Shown here: positions 35,584-48,753 of the stretch, piece after piece
Layout: each line of letters starts with the position of its first letter
Position numbering within the stretch: position 1 is the stretch's first letter
Assembly (NCBI GenBank): GCA_037367405.1
Contig: JAZKJV010002330.1
Span: forward strand, 62,001 to 126,000
Source of the DNA: Ottelia alismoides
Taxonomy: Eukaryota > Streptophyta > Magnoliopsida > Alismatales > Hydrocharitaceae
Direction of reading: 5' to 3'
DNA: 64,000 bases
Made by a program: the position numbers and the translations under genes
The notes under the pieces: model-generated
What the model was told of the DNA's origin: nothing
The model's database searches: none
The model's input: only the letters and a program-made list of their open reading frames with translations

Positions 35584-38500
35584 TGATGACACGAAATCCG
35601 ACGAGGTCGAGATGGAAAAATAATATGCAAAAATGTCGTTGTTCTCAACCACTCGAATCGGTCAACGGAAAAATATTTAAACCACTTAAGAGAAGATCAA
35701 TCAATAAAAACAATGTAAGCGACTTTCGCTATTCTTTTTACCTGCTATAGCGACCAGGGTCGAACACAAGGAGCATGATTTAAAAACTATGCAGTCAAAT
35801 TTCCAAAAGAATTGTTAGTGGTCTTTGAATTTTGATTTTTTTTTAATTTTAAAACAAGCACAACGGAATAAAAACACACACAAACCACACTCTTTTTTGT
35901 ATTTTTCAGACTGGTCAAAAATGTTCGGAAAATTAAAAAGAAAATGTTTTTGTGTATTATATAATTTTTTCGAATTTTTCTGATGTTTTTGTGATTTTCT
36001 AAAAATCAAACAGTGCAAAACAGAGCAAACTGTGCACAATCAAGAGTATTTTGCAATTTAAAGATACTTAAATTGCCCAATAATCCTGAATATTATTTTT
36101 ATGATAAACTACAAAGCTATATCTACAATCAGAAACTAAAATCAAAATTTTTTGACTTTCCTACAAATTTCTACAATTTTTTTAAGAATTTTCATTTTTC
36201 TCAATTTTTTTTGGTTTTTATAAAGAGTTAAAAATACAAAACTCTAATAAAATTAAAACACACCAAAATGCACCTATAGTAATTTTTTTTGGAATTTTTA
36301 GATAAGTTTTTGAATTTTTATGAATTTTCAAAGTTCTGACAAGGAAAAAGACACAGTTTTTTATTTTTTAAATCTATTAAATAAACACAAAATGCTATGA
36401 AAATTTTATACAATGTTAACGCACATAGCACGAGCATACATGAATTTTCACAAAATTGTTCAACTCATAAAAGCATTTATTTCATCAAGAAGAACAAGAA
36501 ATCAGAGTTCTGGAAGCACATGGACCAAGTTGTAATTTGCTCAAAATTTTTGTACAAAATGATAACAGAAATAAAGTAAGAGAAGAAACTCGCAAATTAC
36601 CCAGTGGGGAGCATGCCTGCATGTGATGTTCTAGAGCACAGAGGTTATTTCGTAATTTTCGAAAGTCTCAAGGATAACTTTGTAATTCTTCCAATTTTTT
36701 ATTCAACCTCTCCCCTAGGGCTTTCGTTCTGCTTTGTTCCAATCCCAAAAGGGGCAGGGGGCCGCCGCCTTTGCTGGAGATGGCGGAGCGGTGAAGCACG
36801 AAAGGGAGGTGCGTGGCAGCGGCGGAGCCGGCTGGGCGTTGGTGACGGGATGCCGACTCGCGGCCGCAGGCAACGAAGCAGAGCGGGGACGGGAGGTGGC
36901 TCGGGGGTCACGGGCTCGGGTCGCTGCAGGCGGGAGGAGGGATATGCGGCCTCGCGCTGGAGGGGGGCCAACGGCGGAGCTTCGGGCAGCGCCGCCTGGA
37001 GCGGGCCGCGTCGCGCGGAAGTGCGCCACTGGCGGTGCTGGCGAGTCGAGTGCGGGCGGTGGGAGATCTGGGGCACCCGCACGCGGAGGTGCTGCAGGAA
37101 CAGGTGTCGGCGGAGGAGCGCACAAGATGGCGCATGCGGGCGGCGCGCGTCTGGAGCGTGTGGGCACGGAGGAGTTCATCGGGGGGGCGGTGCCTCCGAC
37201 TGAAGGGGGAGGCGCGGTGGTCGAAGGGAGGCGCGCGGGCTTCGGGCGGAGGGCGAGGACTAAGGTCGCGAGGGCCCGCCGTCGCTGTGGGCAGAGGACG
37301 ATGGGGCGCTGGATGTGGCGGCCTCGTGCGTCCGACATGCTGCAGCGTTGCTTGGGCGGTTGGTGGCGCTGCTGCCTGCTGCAGTTATTTTTTTATTTTG
37401 TTTTTTTGTTTGTAATCTGAAGGAAAATGTTAAAAAAATGTATATAAGTTTTTTTTGTTTTTTTATATTTAACTGCAAGATAAAGGTTAGAGAGAAAGGC
37501 AACAACTATATTTTTTTATTTTTGTTATTTATTCTTGCAAAATAAATATTAGAAAGAAAATGCAACAAAAATTTTATTTCCTTTTTTTTAAGTTTTCCCT
37601 GCAAAAACAAATGTGAGATGAACATGAAAAAAATAATTATATGATTTTTTATTTTTTATTTATTTATGCACAATAATAAGATATGTGAATGGGCAAATCT
37701 TGTGATATGGAAGAGAGATCCGTATCTCTGACCACCGTGCGTGGTCGGAGGTGGAAAGTTGCGTGAGGTAGAATATGGAAATGAGAGGAACACGAAATGA
37801 GGTGGAAATTCCGATGTCGGATCGGATCAAAGTGTGGTGAATATTTTTGTGATTTTAACATCTAAAGATTAATAAAATGAGATTAGAAACGCATCCTACG
37901 ATTTATCCTAGAGACTAGGGAGGGAAATAAAAGTGGATCTCACCTTGGGGTCGGATATGCCATGATAGCCTCGACAAGGACGACGTGCTGTCACTAGACG
38001 GCTCGGAGGCTAGGCACCCTTCTTCAACAAGAACGCTCTCGGAGATCGGGCTCCTCTCCACCAATGATCGATCAAAAGGAAATGAGGGAGGATGATCCCA
38101 TTAAAAAGAGATAAAAATTAAAAAATGGAAAATATTCACGTATAAGGAAAGTGTTTATTGGGTGAATTAATAAAATAATTAAATTAATAATATAATTAAA
38201 TAACTAATTATGAAATTCGGAATAAATAAATTAAATAAAGTAATGAATTAATTGAAAATAAATTAGCCACCTTAATGGTGGCCATTAAAGGTATGAAATA
38301 AAATCCTATAAATCAAATAAATCACATAAATAAAATAATTAATTAGAAAATTCGTAATTAAATTAAATTAATTAAATAATTAATTTTTTGGTGATTTTTA
38401 TTTAAGGAAGTTAGTTCTATACACATATTATACATATATAATACAATATACATAGGTGCAAATAAGGAAATAATTTTTATAAGAGATTTTTTAATTTTTA

Positions 38501-39239
38501 ATTTTTTAATTTTTATTTTTAATGAAAATAATATTTACAATTATATACATTATGTAAAGATAAATATTAATAAATATGTGCAACAATAATTGGCTAAACT
38601 GCACAAAACACCCCAGAAAATCGACTTTTCAACCGTAACTCCAAAAATTATGAAACCACAGCCATTTGAAAGATAATTTAATTTATAGTATAATGGAAGT
38701 GAGTTTTGTTCGATTTGAGCTCGTATGGAGCCGTAATTGGTGTTTCAATGATTTCGTTGCGGCTTTTTTCTGGGTGAGATTATTTGCATTATGTACATTA
38801 TTTTATTTTACACTCATTTTTATTATTTACAACACATTTTTATTTATAACTTTTGTTACAAAAATAATTAGTTTGAGGTCAAATTATGTACAAATAAAAT
38901 ATGGTAAGCTTTGTACAAATATACATGAAAAATATTTACAAGATATTTTTTTTTCTAACAGAAGATCCTATCTCCCCCTACTTTATTCCTGGTCGATCAG
39001 GTCAAGTCCTGACCTTCTCTCGGGGTTCGGGTCAGTCTGTATTTATTTCATAAACACATATCCTTTTCTTTTTCTTTTCTTATTTATTCTTTTATTTATG
39101 TACAAAAAGTGTTAAAAATGCAATTTTAACAAATGCTTGCAAAATGGTAATTTGATGGAATTAGTGGTATTTACAGGTGTTTGACTAAGGAAATGAGGCT
39201 AAAATAAAAGAATAAAGACGATGAATCGTGGATTCATCA
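35584..39239 (-). repeat. 5' LTR of element C
   Basis: 3,656-bp counterpart of 2768-6361. Minus strand: TGATGAATCC at 39239, TTTCGTGTCATCA at 35584. The GC-rich core (about 36740-37385) is CpG-rich and carries a segment at about 37035-37165 absent from the 3' LTR. Long Pro/Arg/Ala-rich open frames in the core (for example 36715-37338 minus) are a by-product of composition. Confidence 0.93.
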
Positions 39240-39244
39240 GTCAA

Positions 39245-39370
39245 ATATGTCCTCACAAGCAGAAGACACAGTCGTTGTGGCTATCCACAAGAAACCCTAC
39301 TTCAGACAACAATTAACCCAAAAATAAAATATAGCAGTGAAAAGAAAAATAAATGTGGAGTTAAAATTTT
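39245..39370 (-). repeat. LTR fragment F, left portion (minus strand)
   Basis: The reverse complement aligns with the end of LTR E (block GGGTTAATTGTTGT and the following CTTGTG). It lies between element C and the Mutator-like element and continues at 44738 on the far side. Its last 9 bases (39362-39370) are the left target-duplication copy. Confidence 0.75.
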
Positions 39371-39631
39371 GGGATATTTACATCCATAACCTGAGTAATT
39401 TTGTAAATACCCTAGAAACCCTCGATAATCATGAATTATACTCAAGATCCTGAATAGTACTTAACTCTTACACCCATAATCATGTGTTAAATTCCATCCA
39501 ATCTCTCGTTAACTATGACTATATCTATTAAATAATTTATATTTTATACCCTTTCAGTTCCCTTTATTTACAAATGACACCACCTCCCTTCCTCCTCCAC
39601 CCCTCCCTCCGTCGAAGCCCCCATCGACATC

Positions 39632-42600
39632 TGATGAATCTCCATTTCATCATCTTTATTCTATCATTTTGTCCTTAAAAACCATAGTAAATGCGTGTAG
39701 ATTCTATTAATTTAGATATTTTACCATTCATGCATCATTGTGAAAATAGTGTATAGAATACGATTTTTAAAGCCAAAATTATAGAATAAAGAAAAGAAAA
39801 GAAAAGGAATAAAATATTACAAATATTTTATGACCCTAAATCCGAGACCTAGGCATCTCGATGACTAGGTCGACAAGGAATAAAGTAGGGGGAGATAAGG
39901 GCCAAAATCCAATAAAATTCCCATTTTATTTCATTCATTTTTATTCATTTTTGGGACCTATTTTTTGTTTTACTTCTTATACTTCAAATAAAGAAACCTT
40001 ACGCATGAAAGTTGTAGATAATTAAATATAGAAAAATATAAAATTGATTTCATACAAAAATAATTTACAGATAAAAAGTTATGATCTGAATAAAATTCCA
40101 ATACCCCAACTTCCCAGACCCATATCTCTCAACTAAAAACTCAAAATATATCAAAATCATCTTTAATTCTATATAACTTTTAATAAGATATTTAATGAAA
40201 GTGGTTTCATTTTTTGGAGTTATGGTGTGAAAGTTATGTTTTGGACCCCTATTGTATACTTGTACCGATTAAAATATTCATTTTATTTATTAATCATTAT
40301 TTTTTAATTTTATATTTTTATAATTTTCTAAATATTATTTATAATATATGTACATATTAAACATGAATGAAACACTAAATAAATCACTAAAATAAATAAT
40401 GTATAGAATACATCATAAAAATAAAATAAAAACATATTTAATGTATAAAATTAATTTATAAATATGTAAAATAATAAACTTAATTAATAAAATTAAAAAT
40501 ACAAAATAAAATTAAAAGATTAAAATATATAGATGAATATACCTATATATAGCCCTTCAAAAGTAACCTCTAATTAATCACCTCAAAAAAACAAATAAAA
40601 ATCATAATAAAATACTTCAGAAAATAATATTTTTATTTTATAACCTAAAATTAATAAAATCGTTTTTATTTTTAGATGAATTTCGAAATCTTTTTTCAGG
40701 ATTTTTCCTGGTTGGTCCACTACAAGTTGTCAGACATTAGTTTCCACCCGATTTCTCGAATTTTATGAGGCTCACCCTTTCACCGTTTGGCTATGCTTCC
40801 TTCATCACTTTTTATCCCCTTCGATCAAGGATACACGTCGGCATCTCTCCTTGGGGATTGGATCACTAACACGCTCGATGTTGTTCGATCTTTGAGCCAC
40901 TTCCATCACTTGTACAAAATCCATCCATCGCCTTCCTTTGATCTTTGAACGTCTTTTTGCCCTCGATTGGGCCCTCTTTCTAGGTGAGCTGATTGACGAA
41001 GGTGACAGCTTCGTATCCACCTCCTTGGGGCAGATTTAGGCGAGCTAAGGAGCTCTTCCACCACCTTCGCCGGCTCCGGCATCAAGGTCTCATTTTGCAG
41101 CCTTTGGCCGCTCGAGATTGTTTTTTCTTTGATTTTTTTACTCGTTATTTAGCAGTAAGTCCTATCTTTAGTTTCATGTTTTTACTTTGACGTTTAACTA
41201 AGTGATGAGAGTCGATTTCACTCTCAAACACCGCGTTGGAGCTCTTGAGCTCCGACCACCATTCCACCGCTCCATCGCCAATAAACGCCGGGTTTTGCTC
41301 CCCCTTTGCTGCTGCTTTTTGTTCTTCATCTGCAGGACCCAAAGGAGGCGTATGAGCCTCAACTTTTTGGTCAAGATGAACTCCAGGTCGCCGGAACGCA
41401 TAGAGCCTCCGTGGGTCGACCTGTGGTCCCCCAGACCCTCTCGTGACCTCTGGGAGACGCACGACTGTAGTAGGAACCATAGAGATCATCCGCAACGCTA
41501 AGAGACGTCGGAGGAGCGATCTGCACCAACTTCAAACTCACCCACGGTGGGTTCTTCAAGTGTTCTTCCAGCCTATCTAGGAGTCGTTGGATCTTTAGGT
41601 CATGCTAGACCATCCAGCCACTGTCTGATCGTCTGCCACCTCAACCGTCCGATCCGAGCCCGGATCTAATCTGCGCCGTCAATCTACGAAGGGATATCGT
41701 GACCCCTGGTGATAACACGTGTCCAAGTGAGCGGCTTCGAGCCGTTCGATTCGCGCATGGAGTTGGGTATTTTGCACCCTCACCATCTCATTTTTTGTAT
41801 TTATTATATAACACATAATCTTTCATCGGACGTTAAATTAGTTTGTAATATTTACATTAAGACCCTGGAACTTTAGTTTAATTGCATAATAGTCCTCGTC
41901 TAGGTTAGTCGACAAAACATGGATTTTTGCATCCAGACCCTTGTGGGTTTTGGTATTTATCGTTTTGTCAGATTTTTGAATTGTTGAGTGTATTATTGTT
42001 TTTGCACATTTTGCAATTTAGCCCCCAGGTTTTTGATAATTACAAACAGGGCCTCTTGGTGATTTTGCACAGAGGCCCTTGTGGGTTTCGATTTTTGTAT
42101 TTGGTCCAAGAAGTTTAATATTCAGTTATCAATTCTTGTAGAAATTGCACTTTGGCCCCTTTATTTCTTGCCCTTGCTAGTAGTGTAGTTTCACTTTGTT
42201 ATCTCTATTTATTTCGTGCAACTATAAAATTCAAAAAAAAAATCCCCAAAAATAGACTTAAGTTCCTGTTGCATTACACATTCACGACTATATTTTTTTT
42301 GCAATTTTGAACCATTTTATTATTTATAAAAAAAATCAAAAACATACATTTTTATCCCTGTTTGCACTAGAAAATACATAAAAATTATAAAACCTTTTTG
42401 AAGAATTCCAAAAAAAATATATTTTCTATTTATATACATATTTTACAACTTCTGACCAAAAATCACTAAAAAATATAAAAGAAAATTCAAAAAATTTGAA
42501 AAATACCTAAAACCTTTATAAAAATCTAAAAAATCCTTTTAAAAAATCCAAAAATTATATTTTCTTTCTCTCAATTTTCTATATATTATTATCTATATAT

Positions 42601-43305
42601 TTAAAATAATTTGGAGAACTTTTGACTCTGTTTCGTATTTTTCATCTCCATTTTAAATTCTGTTATATATTTTATTCCCTATTTTAAGTATTTTTGTACT
42701 TTAAAAATACCAAAAAATTAGCAAAAATACAGAAAAATCACAAAAATATTAGAAAAATATAAAAATCACAAAAATATTAGAAAAATATAAAAAGCACAAA
42801 AATATTTTATTCCCTATATTTTGACTATTTTTACCCATTTATATATATACTATCTCTCTCTTATCTATATTATATATATACTCTTTATATAGCTTTATAT
42901 ATATTAAAAGAAAAGAAAATACAAAAAATATAAAATATAAAAATAAAATACAAAATAAGAAATCAAAAATCAAAATATAAAATTTAAAAATTATAAATAA
43001 AATACTAAAATTAAAAATTTAAAAACCCACAAAAAAGAGCATATATAGACAGATACATCACAATCATTTTTTAGCATTCATTGCCCCGATCTATCATGCT
43101 TGTTCCATGTGTTCGACACTCTACACATACTTGCACTATACAAATATTTGTTATAGAGTTATAATAAATTTTAACTCTGCATCTGCTTTTCATTGTTGAT
43201 CATCTGTTATGGGTTAATTGTTGTTTAAAGTCTGGATTTCGTGTGGTCTTCGACGATTGTGTTCAACCTTGTGTGGAATACAAGATCGCTCGATTTTCGA
43301 CTTCA
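39632..43305 (+). repeat. Solo Athila-type LTR E inside the MULE
   Basis: Starts TGATGAATCTCC and ends CGACTTCA, flanked by the perfect duplication ACATC (39627-39631 and 43306-43310). It is close to LTR D at its start and shares the pattern AT-rich start, GC-rich core (about 40700-41780), AT-rich tail. No internal region is present, so it is the product of LTR-LTR recombination. Confidence 0.92.
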
Positions 43306-44140
43306 ACATCATCCCTCGTCCACCATAGCCTCCATTGACCCCTCCCCCCTGTTGCCACCCTAGCCTCCGTCGACCCCGTCTCCAAGCCCCCATCACCCTA
43401 CCCCCACCATCGACCCCCTGCTACCACCCTCATCAAAGACTCATGGGAAGCCCCCGTCGTCGCACCCGCCTCCCTTGCTGCAAGGTCTCCCTCTCTGCCT
43501 ACCCCCGCCTCCCTCATCAAATCCCTTGACTCCCTCAGGATCCCCACCCATGCCTGCAATGTCGTCGACCCCCTGCTGCCCTCCCATGTTAGAGCCTCCT
43601 GCCACCTGCAGCTACAGGCCGTCGACCACCCACAACCCCCTCCCCCCTTCCCCCTGCCTAAAGGCCATCGACCCACCGCCGCCTTCCTCGTCAAAGTCTT
43701 CAAGCTCCCCACCCTCGTTTCCTAACCGTCAACACCCTCTGCACTACCCATGTCGCCTTCCTCGTCAAAGCCCCCCTCCCCCTGTACTACCCATGTTGTC
43801 TTCCTCATCAAAGCCACCCCCCCCCGTATCCCGCCTACAAGATCCCTTCGTCGACCCCCTACCCTTGCCACTTGCAGGCCCTATCCCCGCCATCAACACC
43901 CTGTTATCGCCTTCGTCAAAACCCCCGTCGCTGCAAGCTCTTCATGTCAGCCTACCCCTGCCTCCCTCGTCAAAGCCTTCGCCTCCCGCAAGCTCCCCAC
44001 CACCTCCTGCAGGCTGTCGACACCCCCCCACCCCCTGAGTCTCGCCTGCAGGCTCCCCCCATCGACCCCTTACCCCTACCGCCTCCCCGAACCCACCCTA
44101 CAGGCTCCCATCGACCCCCGCCACTGCCTTCCACCATCAT
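43306..44140 (+). repeat. C-rich degenerate tandem repeat within the MULE
   Basis: Strongly C-biased on the plus strand. Two words recur at irregular spacing: TCGACCCCCTRCC (near 43410, 43565 and 43853) and CCTCRTCAAAGCC (near 43512, 43684, 43756, 43800 and 43964), with CTGCAGGC-type words between. Long Pro/Ser-rich open frames (43475-44038) arise from the repeat and are not called as genes. The left 60 bases of the same DNA lie at 39572-39631, before LTR E. Confidence 0.7.
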
Positions 44141-44333
44141 CAATGAAGGGATTTTTTATTTTGATTAATCTCAAGCGTTAGATAACTAATTGGTTAGATT
44201 AACTTAATCATCTGGTTGAGTTAATGGACTAAACTAACATAAGGTTATGGGTGTAAAACATATCATTTATTCAGGGTTCTGGATGTAAATCGTGATTATC
44301 GAGGGTTCTTAGGGTAATTACGAAATTACTCAG

Positions 44334-44711
44334 TGCATGTTCGGCTTGGGGGTTAACCCCACCCCCTTTGAGGGGTTTACCCCCACAAATCTCTCTTTTT
44401 CTCTCTCATGTGGGACCCACTCTTTCTCTCTTTTTTAATACATTAGTAAATCATTTCTCTTTTGTCTATTCTAAAAAAATAATATATTATACCATCATAT
44501 CATCTAAAAAAATATAAACTACTCAACTTCTACCTACTTTTTCAAACTCCAATACAATCACATCACAATAACTACTCACTTTTCCAAACTTCAATACAAT
44601 CATATCACAACAAACCCACCCTCAGTTTAACCCTCTATCCAAATACCAAAACACAAAAACGGGTTACCCCCTGCTAGTTTACCCCGGGGTAACCCACGTA
44701 CCAAACACACC
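44334..44711. mobile_element. 378-bp MITE-like insertion in the right MULE terminal repeat
   Basis: Interrupts the inverted repeat exactly between CTGAG and GGTTATGG (complement). It is flanked by CTCAG at 44329-44333 and 44712-44716. The ends are imperfect inverted repeats: TGCATGTTCGGCTTGGGGGT on the left against the complement of ACCCACGTACCAAACACACC on the right. It has no coding capacity. The 5-bp duplication does not fix the superfamily. Confidence 0.75.
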
Positions 44712-44737
44712 CTCAGGGTTATGGGTGTAAATATCCC

Positions 44738-45370
44738 TAAAATTTATTATAACTCTACAAAATTTGTGTATAGGAGCAAGTATTATAGAGGTCGAACATA
44801 GGGAGCAAACGTGATAGACCGTGAAGTTAAATTCCAAAATTTATCCTTTTCTATTGTTTATTTATTGTCTTTTTTGTGGGTTTTAATTTTGTATTTTTTA
44901 CGAATTTTAATTTCTATATTTTTATTATTTCTTTTTATATTTTTCATATTTTTAATTTCCTTTTTCTTTTAAATATAATAATATAGGTTTATATATAACT
45001 ATATATACAATATAGAGTAATATAATTATAAATACTACTAAAAATAATAAAAAATATAGAATAAAATATTGTTGTGTTTTAAATATTTTTTACTATTTTT
45101 CGTGATTTTTTAGATATTTTTGCAAATTTTTATATATTTTTTAAGTCAAAAATATCACAAAATAGGGATTAAATAAATAGGCTGAATTTATTTGAAGATT
45201 AAAATTGGCAAAAAGTGTCAAAATTTCTCCAAATCAATTTTAATATATAATAAAGAAAATAAAGAAAATTCAGAGATAATAACTATTTTAGGGTTTTTGA
45301 TGATTTTTTATATTTTTATAAAGGATTTTTTAGTTTTTTTTAATTTTTAGTATTTTTATTTTTATATTTA
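44738..45370 (-). repeat. LTR fragment F, right portion (minus strand)
   Basis: The reverse complement matches the AT-rich tail of LTR E around 42480-43180, including GTAGAGTTATAATAAATTTT and the TGTTCGAC block. It breaks off near 45370 without reaching an LTR start, so F is truncated. Confidence 0.75.
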
Positions 45371-46210
45371 TTACGGTCTCCTATGTAGTCTCTTCGACTC
45401 CATGTCGGTGCCACGACACCCGCAGCTTTTCTCAAGTGATCATAAAAACAAACCTCTGTAGTTATAAACATGTAAAAAGAATATGACATTTTTTCCTTTG
45501 AGGTTTTTATGGGTTCAAAACCCTTTGAGGTTTTTATAGCCATATGAAATCCAAATTGGGGATCCTTAGGTACAATCCTATTTTCCCCATCTCTTGCTAT
45601 CGTACATGTTGATTACCTATTATGATGCCCTTTTTCTTTGGTAATATGTGGTAGGAAATGGGTTGGGATTTCCCTCTATCTCCTTTTCTGATTATACATC
45701 TGTGTTGCCTTCATTTAGAATAAATGTGTGTTTTGGAATATGAATCTTAGGGAAGATTTCCCCATAATACTTAAATCTTTCCTTGATAAAGCTTCTAAAA
45801 ACTAAACAAATTAGATCTTATGTTTTGAATCTAGCCATTTTCCCCTCTGAAGTAGGAGACCAACTTCTGAATATCTTCCTTTTCCAAACATTACAGGAAG
45901 CAGAATGGCGAAATTGAATAATTAAATTACAAACCCACAACACTTATCCACTGGTAGAGGCTCATTTTCAACATCTGAATCAACCCAAAAACAACTTATT
46001 GGGTCGGACTATGGCTCTACATTACCTCGGATATTGTCTATGTTGAAACCTATGTCCACTTATCAACGTCAAATTCAAAGAGATCATATTCATAATGTAC
46101 TAAACAAAAAGAAAGTGATAGAACTAGAGGTTCTATTCTGTTTTAGAAATTTTCAACCACCATGCATTAAGATGTGATACTAAATTGTACACTCGGATAT
46201 GGGTACCCGT
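45371..46210. other. Unassigned sequence
   Basis: No gene or element is recognised. A short direct repeat (CCTTTGAGGTTTTTAT, near 45497 and 45520) is visible. Scattered open stretches in several frames give no recognisable protein. Confidence 0.3.
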
Positions 46211-48753
46211 TTACCTGAAGGATATAGTAAGATCCTTAAGCGCATCGCGGAAGCGTGAGGAATGCATCGTATGCGATCGGGAGCGACTAGTCGCATTAGT
46301 TGCTCGATGTAGCGGAATTTAAAAAAAAATCATGGGATGAAACCACATGATCCAAGAACACTTCTCGGATCATTTCATCTAAACCGCAAACCAGTATTAG
46401 GGTTACCTCTTGAAGCGTGGCTGCGATCGAGTCTCTAAACGAAGAGGCCTCCTGTCTCAAGTCCGATCCGACGGAACAGACACTTGCGAGCATGTTGATG
46501 AAACTCGTACTCTTCGCAATCCATGTTGATGATCCAAACGGTGAATCTCCTGATCTCGTCCCACGAGATCCGACGTATTCTTCACGAGCGAGGCGCACCG
46601 AAGGAGATGGAGATCCACGAGCAAACAATCCGGCAGCATGACGATGACACTGCGGCAATGGAGACTCTCTCTAGGGCATCCTTGATGGACAACCATATGA
46701 GAGAGAGAGGGCGTGTAGAGAATGAGAGAGAGCCTTATGTTCTCATTGTGTAAAGAAGAGCAAAGGGGTGCCTTTCTTTTTAAAATATTTTAGGATCCAT
46801 GGATCTCAATCCATGGACAACACAAATCCAATGGCTCTCATTGATTTGTGATTCTTTTAGTGGCTAAGATTTTGTTGGTATTGATAAATCAATATAATTT
46901 AATCCTAAATTAAATCAATCAAATATGGAGGTACATGGAATGGAGATTACACCACCCCATGTAATAGAGTAGACGGCCACCCTTTCCTTATAGGATTTGG
47001 TGGCCGTCCACCCTTCCAACACGGAAGGTGGAATCTCATGCAATCTCATGAGATTGCATTATTCCTTGGAAATCACCAAGATTTACAACAACACTTGTTG
47101 TAAATTATTCAACAAAAATAATTCATAATTATTTTGTGAATATTGCAATATTGCCAATGGAAAATTGTGAATCACATTCACAACCCAAAATAAAATTTGA
47201 ATTACATTTTCAATTAATTGTCCAATGTGAAACCAATTCATATCAACATTTAATTAACAAATGTAAATTACAAATAGCTCCCTCTTATATATTATAAATC
47301 ACATTTATAATATATATGATTATGGATAGTGCTATCCACATTATTCATATCCATGATAATTAAATCACATTTAATCATCTTAGATCTCTATTCTCATGTG
47401 CCCAAATAATGTGAATCACATTCACATTATTTACATCTTTGATAACCAAATAACATTTATTATCTAAGATAACTCTCTTTATAATAAGAATCAAATTCAT
47501 ATTATTCATGATAATTAAATCACATTTAATTATCCAAGATAACTCTCCTTATAATATGAATCAAATTCATATTATTCATGACAATTAAATCACATTTAAT
47601 TATCCATTTTCTGAATGCTCAAATACATATATCAACAACGAAATTATCCTAAACACTTTCAAGGATAATGCACTTTCTCTGTGAATACTTGGAGATAAGG
47701 ATCGGACGATTGTATTGTTCCACGTATAGTGACTTGGATATTGAGATCACGTCTCAAATCTAGATCTTGCGGACCTCCCAGAGATGCTTGATTAAATCAT
47801 GGCCGTAGATCCAATCTTCTCATTGCATCTGAATCACATTCAGATCACTGTCCAACACTTAGACAAAGATTAGTTCACTTCTCTACCGAGAGGAGTCACT
47901 AAAATCCAGACCCGTTTCATCACTCCCTAGGAATGGAAGCGTCATGGTTATACATCACATCACCCTCAGGTATTCCTAATACATGTACATCCTGCATACT
48001 GGAAGACCTACAATAATCCCAAGTATAAGATCAATTTTACACTGTCTACTTCAGGGATTATCATTAAGTTTCTCATTTGATCATTGGGAGTCGGTATCGA
48101 TCATATATTTTCCAAAAGCATATATCATACCCAGGTGTAGATCATATAATTTCCAAAAGCATATATCAAACCTACAAATTCAGTCAAGCTTCCAAAGAAA
48201 GATGATCGTGCACGGAATTTGATTCTTCCCAATATCTCATGAGTGAGCTCATGTCTTCCGGTTCAGTAAATGAACATGTATGATCCCTTTGAGAGATCAT
48301 ATTACTCATATGGTATTGCATGCACACCAGCACACCGGTGTATAGACCTTGATTAGGTCATCAACCTATTGGTCTACCAAATGTACATACTCAGACATAT
48401 AGTAACACATCTGTCTCTGGTCAGAGGATGCGTGCCTATATCGTGACAGCATACGACATAGGACTTTGGTTATCTCGATCTCGTTAACTCAACTCTTTGA
48501 CTTAACTTGTCTAACACCTCCGAATCTCTATTCCTATGCAGAGGACCTGCATCAAGAGGTTGGTTAGATATCAGCCTTTACAGAAAGGATTGCCATCTCC
48601 TTCTCAGGATGGAGATCATCTCTTAATAATTATTTGACGGTGCTGGATGAGTCCTATATCTAACTCTTTAGATATTCATCCAAGCACCAACCTCTATGAT
48701 TCAATAATTGAATCAACAACTATATGATTATTAAGATGGCCATGGTACATAAC

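Larger units (their letters stand above)
2768..39239 (-). mobile_element. Athila-type Ty3/gypsy retrotransposon C, split by element D
   Basis: A complete but defective LTR retrotransposon of about 17.9 kb once the nested element D and one target-duplication copy are removed. It is bounded by the 5-bp target duplication GTCAA (2763-2767 and 39240-39244). Both LTRs start TGATGAATCC and end TCATCA on the minus strand. It has a tRNA-Asp type primer site at 35563-35580, a polypurine tract at 6362-6376, and gag, protease, RT, RNase H and integrase in gypsy order. The gag, RT and integrase motifs and the primer site match the Athila lineage as I know it. The LTRs differ by roughly a dozen changes in the 150 bases I compared by eye, more than D's do, which fits C being the older host of D. 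Confidence 0.95.
39371..44737. mobile_element. Mutator-like (MULE) non-autonomous element with C-rich interior
   Basis: Bounded by a 9-bp duplication TAAAATTTT (39362-39370) / TAAAATTTA (44738-44746), the size made by Mutator-like transposases. The ends are long inverted repeats starting GGGATATTTAC (39371) and ending GTAAATATCCC (44737). They share CTGAGTAATTT, ACCCTCGATAATCA and ACACCCATAA in the same order over about 150 bp. Without the later insertions (solo LTR E and the MITE) the element is about 1.3 kb. It encodes no transposase. The interior is a degenerate C-rich repeat (left part 39572-39631, main part 43306-44140), so it resembles a Pack-MULE that captured host DNA. Confidence 0.85.

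Noticed and set aside
36715..37338. A 207-codon Pro/Ala/Arg-rich open frame on the minus strand (and plus-strand frames at 36604-37420)
   Set aside because: They lie in the GC-rich core of LTR C, are not maintained in the other LTR copy at 3890-4450, and read as low complexity in every frame.
43475..44038. A 187-codon Pro/Ser-rich open frame
   Set aside because: Product of the C-rich repeat; all three frames give similar Pro-rich peptides and there is no start context or gene structure.
45340..45543. Minus-strand 67-codon open frame
   Set aside because: Looks slightly protein-like but overlaps the end of LTR fragment F and a short direct repeat; no family recognised.
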